Notes: a model not told the origin generated them from the sequence alone. Shown: positions 51,368 to 60,748, counted from the first letter of the stretch. The stretch: 64,000 nucleotides of DNA from Paracoccus litorisediminis (GCF_009711205.1 NZ_WMIG01000001.1:372001-436000), one strand, 5' to 3'. Numbers and translations: made by a program.

Positions 51368-52575
51368 CCGACGCTTATATCTATGACGCCGCCCGGACAC
51401 CACGCGGCAAGGGCCGCCCCGACGGCAGCCTGCACGAAGTCACCTCGGTCGCGCTTTCTGCCCGGCTTTTGAACTCCGTCAAGGAACGAAACGGGCTGGA
51501 AGGCCATGCCGTCGAGGATGTGATCTGGGGCAATGTCACCCAGGTCAAGGAACAGGGCGGCTGTCTGGCACGCTCGGCGGTGCTGGCGTCCAATTTGGAC
51601 GAATCCATCCCCGGGCTGGCCATCAACCGCTTCTGCGCCAGCGGAATGGAGGCCGTGAACCTCGCCGCGAACCAAGTGAAGGGCGGCGCGGGTCAGGCCT
51701 ATATCGCGGGCGGCGTCGAGATGATGGGCCGTGTGGCGATGGGCAGCGACGGCGCGGCGATTGCCGTCGATCCCAGCCTGACCTTTGGCACCTATTTCGT
51801 GCCGCAGGGCATTTCGGCTGACATTATCGCAACCGAATACGGCTTTAGCCGCGAGGATGCCGATGCCTTGGCCGTCGAATCCCAGCGCCGCGCCGCTGCC
51901 GCTTGGGCCGACAACCGTTTTGCCAAGTCGATCGTGCCGGTGCTGGATCAGAACGGCCTGACCATTCTGGACCGCGACGAATATATGCGTCCCGGCACCA
52001 GCATCGAAGACCTTGCCAAGCTGAAGGCCAGCTTCAAGGACATGGGCGAGATGATGCCCGGCTTCGACAAGGTGGCGATGCTGAAATACCCGCATCTGGA
52101 TCACATCAACCACATCCACCATGCCGGGAACTCCTCGGGTATCGTCGACGGTGCCGCCGCCGTGCTGATCGGAAATGCGGAATTCGGCAAGGCCTATGGG
52201 TTGAAACCCCGCGCGCGCATCCGCGCCACCGCCAAGATCGGCACCGATCCGACCATCATGCTGACCGGCCCGGTTCCGGTGACGGAAAAGATCCTGCGCG
52301 ACAGTGGCATGTCGATCAGCGACATCGACCTGTTCGAGGTGAACGAGGCCTTCGCCTCGGTCGTCTTGCGCTTCCAGCAGGCCTTCCAAGTCGATCCGGC
52401 GCTGATCAACCCCAATGGCGGCTCGATCGCGATGGGGCATCCCTTGGGCGCGACAGGCGCAATCATCATCGGCACGCTGCTTGATGAACTGGAACGTCAG
52501 GACAAGAACATTGGCCTTGCGACGCTCTGCATCGCGTCCGGCATGGGTGCCGCCACCATCATCGAGAGGGTGTGA
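51364..52575 (+). CDS. Acetyl-CoA C-acyltransferase (thiolase, FadA-like)
   Basis: Cleaves 3-ketoacyl-CoA to acetyl-CoA and a shortened acyl-CoA (or condenses in reverse). It has 403 residues. Catalytic Cys91 is in NRFCASGMEAVN, the His of GGSIAMGHPLGATGA and the second Cys in LCIASGMGAATI are present, and VNEAFAS is conserved. It overlaps both the GST and the cupin genes, so these proteins are made together. The pairing with a FadJ-type protein downstream supports a beta-oxidation role rather than polyhydroxybutyrate synthesis. Confidence 0.94.
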   Translation: MTDAYIYDAARTPRGKGRPDGSLHEVTSVALSARLLNSVKERNGLEGHAVEDVIWGNVTQVKEQGGCLARSAVLASNLDESIPGLAINRFCASGMEAVNLAANQVKGGAGQAYIAGGVEMMGRVAMGSDGAAIAVDPSLTFGTYFVPQGISADIIATEYGFSREDADALAVESQRRAAAAWADNRFAKSIVPVLDQNGLTILDRDEYMRPGTSIEDLAKLKASFKDMGEMMPGFDKVAMLKYPHLDHINHIHHAGNSSGIVDGAAAVLIGNAEFGKAYGLKPRARIRATAKIGTDPTIMLTGPVPVTEKILRDSGMSISDIDLFEVNEAFASVVLRFQQAFQVDPALINPNGGSIAMGHPLGATGAIIIGTLLDELERQDKNIGLATLCIASGMGAATIIERV

Positions 52576-53072
52576 TGCCCAAGCTCGATCTTGGTCAGGC
52601 CCCGCGCAAGACGGGCTCGATCTATCCCGAGCCCTATGCCGCCCAGATGGAGGGGCGCTCATCCCTGCGGCTCGGTCAGCTCGCCGGGCTGACCCAGTTC
52701 GGGGTCAATATCGTGACGCTGGAACCCAAGGCGGTCGCCTCGCTGCGCCATTGGCATCTGCGCGAGGACGAATTCGCCATCGTCCTGACCGGCGCTCTGG
52801 TGCTGGTCGAGGATGAGGGCGAGACCGCCATGGCTCCCGGCGATTGCGCCGCGTGGAAAGCGGGCGCGCCGAATGGCCACCGCTTCATCAACCGCTCGGA
52901 CGCCCCGGCCAGCTTCCTGATCGTCGGAAGCAAGGCCGCGGATGAGGTCTGCACCTATTCCGATGTGGACCTGAAACTCGTGCTTGAGGGCGAAAAGCCC
53001 CGCTTCACCTATCATGACGGCAGCGACTGGACCGGCCCCCGTGACCTCGCGCCGAAGGGAGAAACAGAATGA
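52575..53072 (+). CDS. Cupin-domain protein
   Basis: A 165-residue single cupin. The start is the ATG sharing a base with the thiolase stop (TGATG); a GTG one codon earlier is also in frame. The metal motif 1 appears as RHWHLREDEFAIVLTGALVL, with motif 2 as GDCAAWKAGAPNGHRFIN. The placement between thiolase and FadJ genes, all overlapping, suggests a role in the same pathway, but no activity can be assigned. Confidence 0.83.
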   Translation: MPKLDLGQAPRKTGSIYPEPYAAQMEGRSSLRLGQLAGLTQFGVNIVTLEPKAVASLRHWHLREDEFAIVLTGALVLVEDEGETAMAPGDCAAWKAGAPNGHRFINRSDAPASFLIVGSKAADEVCTYSDVDLKLVLEGEKPRFTYHDGSDWTGPRDLAPKGETE

Positions 53073-55252
53073 CCGATTTCACCATGCAGAAGGACGCCGA
53101 TGGCGTCGCCCTGATCACTTGGGACCTGCCCGGCAAGTCGATGAACGTGCTGACCATGGAGGGCGCAGCGGAACTGAACGCCCTGATCGACGACGCGTTG
53201 GCTGACGAGGCCGTCAAGGGCGTGGTCATCACCTCGGGCAAGAAGGACTTCGCCGGGGGGATGGACCTGAACGTCATCGCCGGCATGAAGCAGGGCGGCG
53301 CACAGGGCGTGTTCGACGGCGTGATGGGCCTGCACCATCTGCTGCGCAAGATCGAGCTGGCCGGGATGGACTTCAAAACCAAGAAGGGCGGCAAGCCGAT
53401 TGCCACCGCCCTGCCCGGCACCGCTTTGGGGATCGGTCTGGAACTGCCGCTGGCCACGCATCGCATCTTTGCGGCCGACAACCCGAAGGCCAAGATCGGC
53501 CTGCCGGAAATCATGGTCGGCATCTTCCCCGGCGGTGGCGGCACCACGCGTCTTAGCCGCAAGCTGGGTGCGATGGCCGCAGCCCCCTTCCTGCTGGAGG
53601 GCAAGCTGTCCGATCCCGCCAAGGCCAAGGCCGCTGGCCTGATCGATGAGGTCGCAACCGATCCGGTGGCCGCCGCCCGCGAATGGGTGCTGAGGGCCAC
53701 CGATGTCGATCTGGTGAAACCGTGGGACGCCAAGGGCTACAAGATGCCCGGAGGCGAACCCTATCACCCGGCGGGCTTCATGACCTTCGTCGGCGCAAGT
53801 GCGATGATCCATGGCAAGACCATGGGTGTCTATCCGGCGGCCAAGGCGCTGCTTTCGGCGGTCTATGAGGGTGCGCTGGTGCCCTTTGACACCGCGCTGA
53901 AGATCGAGGCGCGCTGGTTCACCAACCTGCTGATGAACCCCAGCTCCTCGGCGATGATCCGCAGCCTGTTCATCAACAAGGAAGCGCTGGAAAAAGGCGC
54001 GAACCGCCCCGAGGCCCCCGATCAGACAGTGAAAAAGGTCGGCATTATCGGTGCGGGCATGATGGGCGCAGGCATCGCCTATGTCAGCGCCATGGCGGGT
54101 ATCGAGGTCGTGCTGATCGACAATGCTCAAGAGGCCGCTGATCGGGGCAAGTCCTACTCGACCGGGCTTCTGGACAAGGCAATTAGCCGCAAGAAAGCCA
54201 GCGAAGAGAAGAAGGCCGAGGTTCTGGCCCGCATCACCGCCACGACCGATTACGCGGCGCTGCAAGGCTGCGACCTGATCGTCGAGGCCGTCTTCGAAGA
54301 CCCCACCGTCAAGGCCGAGGTCACCAAGCGCGCCGAGGCGGTGATCCCCGAGGACGCGATCTTTGCCACCAATACCTCGACCCTGCCGATCAGCGGGCTT
54401 GCGAAAGCCAGCGCCCGCCCCGAGCAGTTCATCGGCATCCACTTCTTCAGCCCCGTGGACAAGATGCTGCTGGTCGAGATCATCAAGGGCAAAGAGACCG
54501 GCCCCCGCGCCGTCGCCAAGGCGCTGGATTTCGTCCGCCAGATCAAGAAGACACCCATCGTCGTCAATGATGCGCGCTTCTTCTACGCCAACCGCTGCAT
54601 CATCCCCTATATCAACGAAGGCATCCGCATGGTGGCCGAGGGTGTCAGCCCCACGCTGATCGAGAATGCCGCCAAGATGATGGGGATGCCGCTGGGTCCG
54701 CTGCAACTGGTGGATGAGACCTCGATCGATCTGGGCGTCAAGATCGCCAAGGCGACGCGCGCGGCAATGGGCGATGCCTATCCCGATGGCGCGGTCGATG
54801 ACGTGATCTTCAAACTGGCCGATGCGGGCCGGTTGGGCCGCAAATCCAAGGCCGGCTTCTATGACTATGACGAGGCGGGCAAGCGGCAGGGTCTGTGGTC
54901 CGGCATCGCGCTGGCATGGCCCGAGGCCGATACCCAGCCCGAGCTGACCGAGATCCAGCACCGCCTGATGTATATCCAGTCGCTGGAAGCCGTCCGCGCG
55001 CTTGAGGAAGGCGTGCTGGAAGACATCCGCGAAGGCGATGTCGGCGCGATCCTTGGCTGGGGCTTCGCGCCGTGGTCGGGCGGCCCGTTCAGCTGGCTCG
55101 ACATCATGGGTGCGGCGCGTTCGGCGGAAATCACCGATGGGCTTGCCGCGAAATTCGGCCCGCGCTTTGCGACGCCCAAGCTGCTGAGCGACATGGCCGC
55201 CAAGGGCGAAAGCTTCTACGGCAAGTTCGGCGCAGGCAAAGTCGCCGCCTGA
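53069..55252 (+). CDS. Multifunctional fatty acid oxidation protein (enoyl-CoA hydratase/3-hydroxyacyl-CoA dehydrogenase)
   Basis: Carries out the hydration and oxidation steps of beta-oxidation. The 727-residue protein has an N-terminal crotonase domain (KGVVITSGKKDFAGGMDLN, then IGLPEIMVGIFPGGGGTT) and, from about 325, an NAD-binding domain with VGIIGAGMMGAGIAY. The dehydrogenase region ends with HFFSPVDKMLLVEII and NRCIIPYINEG. The ATG overlaps the cupin stop (ATGA). FadB and FadJ types are not distinguished here. It ends in a GC-rich palindrome before the convergent sugar kinase. Confidence 0.94.
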   Translation: MTDFTMQKDADGVALITWDLPGKSMNVLTMEGAAELNALIDDALADEAVKGVVITSGKKDFAGGMDLNVIAGMKQGGAQGVFDGVMGLHHLLRKIELAGMDFKTKKGGKPIATALPGTALGIGLELPLATHRIFAADNPKAKIGLPEIMVGIFPGGGGTTRLSRKLGAMAAAPFLLEGKLSDPAKAKAAGLIDEVATDPVAAAREWVLRATDVDLVKPWDAKGYKMPGGEPYHPAGFMTFVGASAMIHGKTMGVYPAAKALLSAVYEGALVPFDTALKIEARWFTNLLMNPSSSAMIRSLFINKEALEKGANRPEAPDQTVKKVGIIGAGMMGAGIAYVSAMAGIEVVLIDNAQEAADRGKSYSTGLLDKAISRKKASEEKKAEVLARITATTDYAALQGCDLIVEAVFEDPTVKAEVTKRAEAVIPEDAIFATNTSTLPISGLAKASARPEQFIGIHFFSPVDKMLLVEIIKGKETGPRAVAKALDFVRQIKKTPIVVNDARFFYANRCIIPYINEGIRMVAEGVSPTLIENAAKMMGMPLGPLQLVDETSIDLGVKIAKATRAAMGDAYPDGAVDDVIFKLADAGRLGRKSKAGFYDYDEAGKRQGLWSGIALAWPEADTQPELTEIQHRLMYIQSLEAVRALEEGVLEDIREGDVGAILGWGFAPWSGGPFSWLDIMGAARSAEITDGLAAKFGPRFATPKLLSDMAAKGESFYGKFGAGKVAA

Positions 55253-55261
55253 CAAAAGAAA

Positions 55262-55287
55262 GGGGCAGAGGTGCGCACCTCTGCCCC
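55262..55287. terminator. 26-base perfect palindrome between convergent genes
   Basis: GGGGCAGAGGTGC (55262-55274) and GCACCTCTGCCCC (55275-55287) abut with no loop. Folded as a hairpin it gives an 11-bp stem with a four-base loop. The flanks are A-rich upstream and only weakly T-rich downstream. Confidence 0.7.
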
Positions 55288-55311
55288 AATTCATTCACTG
55301 GGGTCGGCGGA

Positions 55312-56319
55312 TCAGATCAGCCCTTCCGCGCGGAAGGCCGCCTTCAGATCGCTTTCCGGACGCGCGCCGACATGGCTGATGACCTCGGCCGCGGCAATGC
55401 AGCCCATACGGCCCGCGACGGCCAGCGGCACACCGGTCGCTAAGCCATAGATCAGCCCCGCCGCGAACTGATCGCCCGCGCCGGTCGCATCGACCGGCAC
55501 GACCCGGTGGACCGGAGCGGTCACCCGTTCATCGCCCCGAATCAGGATCGCATCCTCGCCCGAGCGGGTGCAGATCACCGTCCCGCAATCCGCCGATGCC
55601 AAACGAAGCGCCTCGTCCAGATCGGTGACCTGATAAAGCGAGGTCCATTCATGGACATTGCCGATGACGTAATCCATCGGACCCGCGACCAGACGGCGGA
55701 AGCCGTCGCGATGGCGGTCGACGCAGAACGGGTCCGACAGCGCAATCCCGGCCTGACCGCCCGCCTTGTGGCAGGCGTCAGCCGCCTTCAGGAACGCGGC
55801 CTTGCCCATGTCCTTGTCGAACAGATAGCCTTCAAGGAACAGCCAGTCCGCGCCGCTGAACGTGGCCGGGTTCACGTCCTCGGCCCCAAGCTCGGCGGAA
55901 ATACCCAGATAGGTGTTCATCGACCGTTCGCCATCGGGCGTGACGAAGATGATCGAACGCGAGGTCGGCAGCACTTCTCCGGCCAGCGGCGGATTGACGA
56001 AGACCGTGCCCGCGGCCTCGGTCTGCTCGGCATAAGAAAGGCCCAAGGGATCGCCCGCAACCCGCCCGATAAACGCGGTGCGCAGACCCATCATGCCAAT
56101 CCCCGCCAGCGTGTTCGCGACCGAGCCGCCCGGCACCAACCGCGCCTTGGACGCCTCGGCATCGGCGGATTGCGCGGCCATCAGAAACTCGGACCGTTCG
56201 CGGTCGATCAACTGCATGATCCCCTTTTCGATGGCCAGACGGCCAAGGCTGGCATCAGAGGTCGGCGCGATCACGTCCATGATGGCATTGCCGATCCCGA
56301 TCACATAGGGGGTCGTCAT
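55312..56319 (-). CDS. PfkB-family sugar kinase, probably adenosine kinase
   Basis: A 335-residue carbohydrate/nucleoside kinase. The start YVIGIGNAIMDVIAPTSD and VPGGSVANTLAGIG form the substrate lid, and the catalytic loop VDATGAGDQFAAGLIYGLA has the Asp that activates the hydroxyl. This sequence type is usually annotated adenosine kinase in alphaproteobacteria, which would phosphorylate adenosine to AMP and fits the nearby 5'-nucleotidase (61 kb) and ade (21 kb). The identification as adenosine kinase rather than ribokinase is by family resemblance. It overlaps the nth stop by four bases. Confidence 0.85.
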   Translation of the reverse strand: MTTPYVIGIGNAIMDVIAPTSDASLGRLAIEKGIMQLIDRERSEFLMAAQSADAEASKARLVPGGSVANTLAGIGMMGLRTAFIGRVAGDPLGLSYAEQTEAAGTVFVNPPLAGEVLPTSRSIIFVTPDGERSMNTYLGISAELGAEDVNPATFSGADWLFLEGYLFDKDMGKAAFLKAADACHKAGGQAGIALSDPFCVDRHRDGFRRLVAGPMDYVIGNVHEWTSLYQVTDLDEALRLASADCGTVICTRSGEDAILIRGDERVTAPVHRVVPVDATGAGDQFAAGLIYGLATGVPLAVAGRMGCIAAAEVISHVGARPESDLKAAFRAEGLI

Positions 56320-56984
56320 TCGGTCTTCTCCTCATAGGGACAAAGGTCTTGGATGGGGCAGATCATGCAGCGGGGACGCCGCGCCTGGCAGACGTAGCGA
56401 CCATGCAGGATCAGCCAGTGATGGCAGTTCTGCTGGAACATGACGGGGACATTGTCCTCGATGGCGCGTTCCACGGCATCGACATCGCGGCCCGGTGCGA
56501 TGCGGGTGCGGTTGCCGACGCGGAAGATATGCGTGTCGACCGCCTGCGCCGGGAAATTGAAGGTGCTGTTCAGGACCACATTCGCAGTCTTGCGACCGAC
56601 GCCCGGCAGGGTCATCAGCGCGGCGCGGGACTGGGGAACCTCGCCGCCATATTCCTCGACCAGACGCTTCGACAGGGCGATGACGTTCTTGGCCTTCTGG
56701 CGGAACAGGCCAATGGTCTTGATTTCCTCGGTCAGCGCCTCGACGCCCAGTTCCAGCATCTGCTGCGGTGTCGTCACCCGGCGAAACAGGTTCTTGGTCG
56801 CCTTGTTCACCCCCACATCGGTCGCCTGCGCCGACAGCGCCACGGCGACCAGCAGGGTGAAGGCGTTCACATATTCCAGTTCAGTCACCGGGGCGGGGTT
56901 CGCCTCGCGGAAGCGGGAAAATATCTCGACCTGCGTCGAATAAGGCAGGGCTTGGGAAATGCGGGATGAAGCTGAGCGGGCCAT
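56316..56984 (-). CDS. nth: Endonuclease III
   Basis: DNA glycosylase/AP lyase that removes oxidised pyrimidines. It has 222 residues. The catalytic Lys132 is in LPGVGRKTANVVLN, Asp150 in VDTHIFRV, and the [4Fe-4S] cluster cysteines are at 199, 206, 209 and 215 (C-x6-C-x2-C-x5-C). It overlaps the downstream kinase as ATGA. It is divergent from the OmpA-like gene. Confidence 0.97.
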   Translation of the reverse strand: MARSASSRISQALPYSTQVEIFSRFREANPAPVTELEYVNAFTLLVAVALSAQATDVGVNKATKNLFRRVTTPQQMLELGVEALTEEIKTIGLFRQKAKNVIALSKRLVEEYGGEVPQSRAALMTLPGVGRKTANVVLNSTFNFPAQAVDTHIFRVGNRTRIAPGRDVDAVERAIEDNVPVMFQQNCHHWLILHGRYVCQARRPRCMICPIQDLCPYEEKTE

Positions 56985-57155
56985 AGCGACCAGATGCCCC
57001 GAGCCGCTTCACAGTTCAAGCGCCGAACGGCGGAACGCGGCGAAAGCTGGCACCCGGAACACGGCCCGATTTTTCGGCAAGATCACGGATTTATCATGCA
57101 TTCCTGTGGAGTTGGCCCGGAACCCGTGTCATGTTCCCCACGTTTGGGCATCAGC

Positions 57156-57175
57156 CCGGCCTTGGGAGAGGCCGG
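57156..57175 (+). promoter_or_regulatory. Stem-loop in the OmpA-like gene leader
   Basis: CCGGCCT (57156-57162) pairs with AGGCCGG (57169-57175) around TGGGAG. It lies 53 bases before the start codon in a 243-base intergenic region otherwise without a visible feature. Confidence 0.45.
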
Positions 57176-57227
57176 CAGTCGTTAGGACAGGCGACGGCGG
57201 ATCGCCCCTGAAGGAAAGGCTATAAAA

Positions 57228-57884
57228 ATGAAAACACGTATCTCGCTGCTTCTGGCTGCGTCGGGTGTGCTGGCGCTTGGCGCCTGTGCCACCACCACCG
57301 ATCCTTATGGGAATCCCACGACCGGGGGCATGAGCAAGGCCCAGCAGGGCGCGATCGCAGGCGCGGTCGTCGGCGGGCTGGTCGGCGCCGGCGAAAGCCG
57401 TGAAAACGCCATCAAGGGCGCGGTCATCGGCGCCACGGCCGGCGCGGTCGGCGGCTCGATCCTTGACCAGCAGCAAAAAGCCCTGCAGCAGTCGCTGAAC
57501 AACCCCAATATCCGCATCGTCAACAATGGCAGCTACCTGACCGTGGTGATGCCGGAATCGACGCTGTTCGCGACGGATTCGGCTGCCGTCGGCGCACAGG
57601 GCCAGAACGACCTGTACACGATCGCGCAGAACCTGAACCAATATCCGAACAGCCGCGTGCAGGTCATCGGCCATACCGACAGCACCGGTTCGGCTGCCTA
57701 CAACCAAGACCTGTCCGAGCGTCGCGCACGTTCTGTCTCGGGCATCCTGTCGGCGGGCGGCGTATCTGGCTCGCGCCTGACGACCACTGGTCGCGGCGCA
57801 AGCGCCCCGGTCACGTCGAACGACACCGCTTCGGGTCGCGCGCAGAACCGCCGCGTCGAGATCCTGATCATCCCGAACCGCTAA
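57228..57884 (+). CDS. OmpA-family lipoprotein with glycine-zipper domain
   Basis: A 218-residue outer-membrane lipoprotein. The signal peptide ends LGAC with lipid-modified Cys20. Residues 38-80 hold glycine-zipper repeats (AIAGAVVGGLVGAG, GAVIGATAGAVGGS), and the C-terminal OmpA/MotB domain (VMPESTLFATDSAAV, then IGHTDSTGSAAYNQDLSERRA) binds peptidoglycan. YiaD-like proteins have this layout. It is monocistronic, with the start after GAAGGAAAGG and a strong terminator behind. Confidence 0.94.
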   Translation: MKTRISLLLAASGVLALGACATTTDPYGNPTTGGMSKAQQGAIAGAVVGGLVGAGESRENAIKGAVIGATAGAVGGSILDQQQKALQQSLNNPNIRIVNNGSYLTVVMPESTLFATDSAAVGAQGQNDLYTIAQNLNQYPNSRVQVIGHTDSTGSAAYNQDLSERRARSVSGILSAGGVSGSRLTTTGRGASAPVTSNDTASGRAQNRRVEILIIPNR

Positions 57885-57904
57885 GGCGGAACGGCGACAT
57901 TCCG

Positions 57905-57933
57905 AAAGGGCCGGTCTGCACCGGCCCTTTTTT
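57905..57933 (+). terminator. Rho-independent terminator of the OmpA-like gene
   Basis: AAAGGGCCGG (57905-57914) pairs with CCGGCCCTTT (57921-57930) around a six-base loop, followed by TTT. Confidence 0.92.
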
Positions 57934-57955
57934 CATGGGTGGGGCTTGGACATGG

Positions 57956-57982
57956 AAAAACCCCGGATGTTGCCATCCGGGG
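57956..57982 (-). terminator. Rho-independent terminator of the F0 operon
   Basis: On the minus strand CCCCGGATG (57982-57974) pairs with CATCCGGGG (57969-57961) around a four-base loop, followed by TTTTT. It lies 44 bases after the atpF stop. Confidence 0.92.
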
Positions 57983-58026
57983 TCAGACCACAGTCCCGAC
58001 GAGCCTTAACGGCCCTGTTCGTTCAT

Positions 58027-58581
58027 TCAGTTCAGGCGGCTCGCCACGTCGTCGATCGCCTTGTCGATGCCGGCGCTACGCTGAGCAGCAGAGCCCTGCT
58101 TGCCAAGGATCTCGGCCGCAGCCGCGATGGCCGTCTGGATCGCGCGGTCACGCACGGCGCGAACGGCATCAGCCTCGGCGCTGGAGATCTGGTCTTCGGC
58201 CGCCTTCAGGCGACGTTCGATCGAGACTTTCAGCGCGTTCTTGGCCTTTTCGGCCTCGAGCGTGGCTTCGCGTTTCGCATTGGCAACGATGTCGGCGGCC
58301 TGGGTTTTCACCTCGCGCTGACGACGCTCGTAGCTTGCATAGATCTCCTGGGCTTCCTCGCGCAGGCGACGGGCCTCGGCCAGATCATTGCGAATGCCTT
58401 CGGCGCGCTTGTCCAGAAGCCCACCGATCAGTTGCGGCACCCGGTAGTAAACCAGGATGCCGACGAACAGCAGGAAGGCCAGCAGAACGACGAAATCCGT
58501 GTTCCGCAGCGAGAAGAACGGACCCGAAGCCGCGAAGGCCGGGCTGGCCATCAGGACGAAAAGAAGGCTCAGACGTTTCAT
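58027..58581 (-). CDS. atpF: ATP synthase F0 subunit b
   Basis: One of two b-type stator subunits that connect F0 to F1. The 184-residue protein has a cleavable-looking or anchoring hydrophobic start followed by the membrane segment [18 protein letters not shown] (about 29-46). Long coiled-coil helices ([34 protein letters not shown] region) run to residue 180. It is the last gene of the atpI-atpB-atpE-b'-atpF operon and overlaps the b' gene by four bases. Confidence 0.95.
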   Translation of the reverse strand: MKRLSLLFVLMASPAFAASGPFFSLRNTDFVVLLAFLLFVGILVYYRVPQLIGGLLDKRAEGIRNDLAEARRLREEAQEIYASYERRQREVKTQAADIVANAKREATLEAEKAKNALKVSIERRLKAAEDQISSAEADAVRAVRDRAIQTAIAAAAEILGKQGSAAQRSAGIDKAIDDVASRLN

Positions 58582-59222
58582 TGCAGCGCCCCCTTCAGCC
58601 GCTGATCGACGGCATCGTTGATCAGGTTCTGGTCAACCGAGCCACCGAAATTCTGCACAAGGGACTCGGTCACGTCGCGGGCGACGGCACGAGCATCCTC
58701 GACAGCGGTTGCCCGGATTTCGCCGATACGCTTCTCGGACTCGGCCGAGCGCGCTGCGATTTCCGCATCCGCATGAGCGATGGCGGCATCCAGTTCCTTG
58801 TGCATCTCGGCCTTGTTCGCCGCGATGATCTTGTTGGCTTCTGCGCGGGCGTCGGCAAGCGCCTTGTCATAGGCCGCTTCCGCGTCCTTGGCTTTTTGCT
58901 TGAATTCCTCGGCCGCCATCAGATCGCCGGTAATGGCGCCCTGACGGTCGCTGATGATCCCGCCGATGCGCGGCAGGGCCACGCGCGACAGGACCCAGTA
59001 GATCGCGGCCAGCACGAGCAGCAGCCAGACGATCTGGTTGCCGAAGGTGCTGATATCCAGCTGCGGCATGCCGGCGCTGCTGGCGCCATGTGCCGCATCC
59101 GCAGCGGTAGCGACATGGGCCGCGTCGGCACCGTGCGCCGCCGCCTGGGCGGTCTCGGCGTGGATCACCGCTTCTGATTCGTTGACCACGACAGGCGCGG
59201 TCTGTTGCAACAGGCTGAACAT
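58578..59222 (-). CDS. ATP synthase F0 subunit b' with an Ala/His-rich N-terminal extension
   Basis: Second b-type stator subunit, found in photosynthetic and many other alphaproteobacteria. The 214-residue product has a conserved core from about 52: [20 protein letters not shown] (membrane segment near 63-80), then [18 protein letters not shown] and a long coiled coil. The first 50 residues are an Ala- and His-rich segment with repeats ([18 protein letters not shown]). Such a head is variable and low in complexity in b' proteins, but this one is long. The start is the ATG at 59222 with GGGGTAGGA upstream. Confidence 0.94.
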   Translation of the reverse strand: MFSLLQQTAPVVVNESEAVIHAETAQAAAHGADAAHVATAADAAHGASSAGMPQLDISTFGNQIVWLLLVLAAIYWVLSRVALPRIGGIISDRQGAITGDLMAAEEFKQKAKDAEAAYDKALADARAEANKIIAANKAEMHKELDAAIAHADAEIAARSAESEKRIGEIRATAVEDARAVARDVTESLVQNFGGSVDQNLINDAVDQRLKGALQ

Positions 59223-59299
59223 TTCCTACCCCATGCCGGTCGTTTCACAATCGGGTGGGCGCGCAACGCCCCCACCCAACCGCAAGGATGGCAAAAGGA

Positions 59300-59533
59300 T
59301 CAGACTGCGAACAGCAGCAGCAGCGCGACCAGGAACGAGAAGATGCCCAGGGCTTCAGCGAAGGCCATGCCGATGAACAGCGTGGCGGTTTGCGAAGCAG
59401 CAGCCGAAGGGTTACGCAGAGCGCCGGCCAGGTAGTTGCCAGCAACGTTGCCCACACCCATGGCAGCGCCGGCCATACCGATGCAAGCCAGACCGGCGCC
59501 GAGGTACTGTCCCAGTTGACCCAGATTTTCCAT
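59300..59533 (-). CDS. atpE: ATP synthase F0 subunit c
   Basis: Proteolipid of the proton-driven c-ring. The 77-residue protein has two transmembrane helices joined by a polar loop RNPSAAASQ and the proton-carrying Glu60 in [10 protein letters not shown]. Two in-frame ATGs exist at 59539 and 59533. The ribosome site AAGGAG (59546-59541) is one base from the first and seven from the second, so the start is the second, which also gives the MEN start seen in related c subunits. Confidence 0.97.
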   Translation of the reverse strand: MENLGQLGQYLGAGLACIGMAGAAMGVGNVAGNYLAGALRNPSAAASQTATLFIGMAFAEALGIFSFLVALLLLFAV

Positions 59534-59593
59534 ATTCATGCTCCTTGAGGCTTTGGAAAGGGTTTCGATTTTCCTGATTTGCGGGTCCGGCGC

Positions 59594-60349
59594 TTAGTGC
59601 GACGGATGCAGGGCGTCCTTCAGATAGACGCAGGTCAGGATAGTGAAGACATAGGCCTGGATGGTGACGACAAGCACCTCCAGCGCATAGACGCCGACGA
59701 TCGCCAGGATCGACACGGGCGCAAGCAGAGCCGCGCCGGCAAAGGCCGCGAACACTTTCATGACGGCGTGGCCTGCCATGATGTTGCCGGCAAGACGAAT
59801 GGAGTGGCTGACCGGGCGCACAAAGTACGAGATCAGTTCGATCACCGCCAGCACGGGGCGCATCAGCGCCGGAGCCGAGCTGACCCAGAACAGGCCGAGG
59901 AAATGAGTGCCGTTCTTGACGAAGCCCAGAACGGTGACACCAACAAAGACCAACAGTGCAAGGACGGCAGTGACGGCGATCTGCGAGGTCGGCGAGAAGG
60001 ACATCGGCAGCAGGGCCAGAGCGTTCGCGAACAGGATGAAGCAGAACAGCGTCATGATGTACGGGAAGTACTTCAGGCCTTCCTTGCCGGTGATATCCTC
60101 GACCATCTTGCGGACCATGCCGTACATCAGCTCGGCGATGGACTGGATACGGTTCGGGATGATGGCGCGACCACGGGTCCCGAAGACCAGCAGACCGATG
60201 ATGCACAGCGCGGCCAGACCCATCCACAGCGTGGCGTTGGTCGGCGTGTACCAATGCACGTCGGTGCCGCCGAATAGCGGCTTGACGGTGAACTGGTCCA
60301 TCGGGTGGAAAACCAGACCTTCACTGTGTTCTTCTGTCGCCATCGTCAT
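59594..60349 (-). CDS. atpB: ATP synthase F0 subunit a
   Basis: Proton channel subunit beside the c-ring. The 251-residue integral membrane protein has five to six helices. The essential Arg185 is in [14 protein letters not shown], and the C-terminal helix has the [13 protein letters not shown] segment. It overlaps atpI (ATGA). ATG codons are at 60349 and 60343; the second is spaced better from GAGGG, so the protein may begin MATEEH. Confidence 0.97.
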   Translation of the reverse strand: MTMATEEHSEGLVFHPMDQFTVKPLFGGTDVHWYTPTNATLWMGLAALCIIGLLVFGTRGRAIIPNRIQSIAELMYGMVRKMVEDITGKEGLKYFPYIMTLFCFILFANALALLPMSFSPTSQIAVTAVLALLVFVGVTVLGFVKNGTHFLGLFWVSSAPALMRPVLAVIELISYFVRPVSHSIRLAGNIMAGHAVMKVFAAFAGAALLAPVSILAIVGVYALEVLVVTIQAYVFTILTCVYLKDALHPSH

Positions 60350-60690
60350 TTACCCTCGTCGTCGCCGGCGTGCCCCGGCTCCTTGCCAATCTCTTTCGCC
60401 GTCCGCATCATCGTCTTGATCCCGGCCGCAAGGCCTAGAAGCACGAAGACGACCATCAGGAGCGGCGTCGTGCCGAACAAGGTGTCCAGCCCAAATCCGA
60501 TCCCGAACCCGATGCCCAGTCCGGCTACAAGTTCGGTCACCATGCGCCAAGCCATATTGGCCTGACTGAAATGTTCCTCTCCGCGCGAGCCCGCTTCCCG
60601 CACCACCTTGTCGCCCAGTTTGGCTTCCAGCTGGCGCAGTCGCTCCGCGTCTCGGGCACGCGCAGCTTCATGGTCGTCATCTTCGGCCAT
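60346..60690 (-). CDS. atpI: ATP synthase accessory protein AtpI
   Basis: Small membrane protein that helps assemble the c-ring and magnesium-dependent F0 function. The 114-residue product has a charged N-terminal helix, a hydrophobic pair of segments ([19 protein letters not shown] and [19 protein letters not shown]) and a charged tail. It is the first gene of the F0 operon, directly behind the promoter at 60748. Confidence 0.93.
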   Translation of the reverse strand: MAEDDDHEAARARDAERLRQLEAKLGDKVVREAGSRGEEHFSQANMAWRMVTELVAGLGIGFGIGFGLDTLFGTTPLLMVVFVLLGLAAGIKTMMRTAKEIGKEPGHAGDDEGK

Positions 60691-60719
60691 GGCTCACACC
60701 CCCGTTATCGGTTGGCGCG

Positions 60720-60748
60720 GTGATAGGTGCTGGAGGGGTTTAAGTCAA
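60720..60748 (-). promoter_or_regulatory. Promoter of the F0 operon
   Basis: On the minus strand TTGACT (60748-60743) and TATCAC (60725-60720) are exactly 17 bases apart. The transcript would start near 60713, about 23 bases before the atpI start. Confidence 0.7.
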
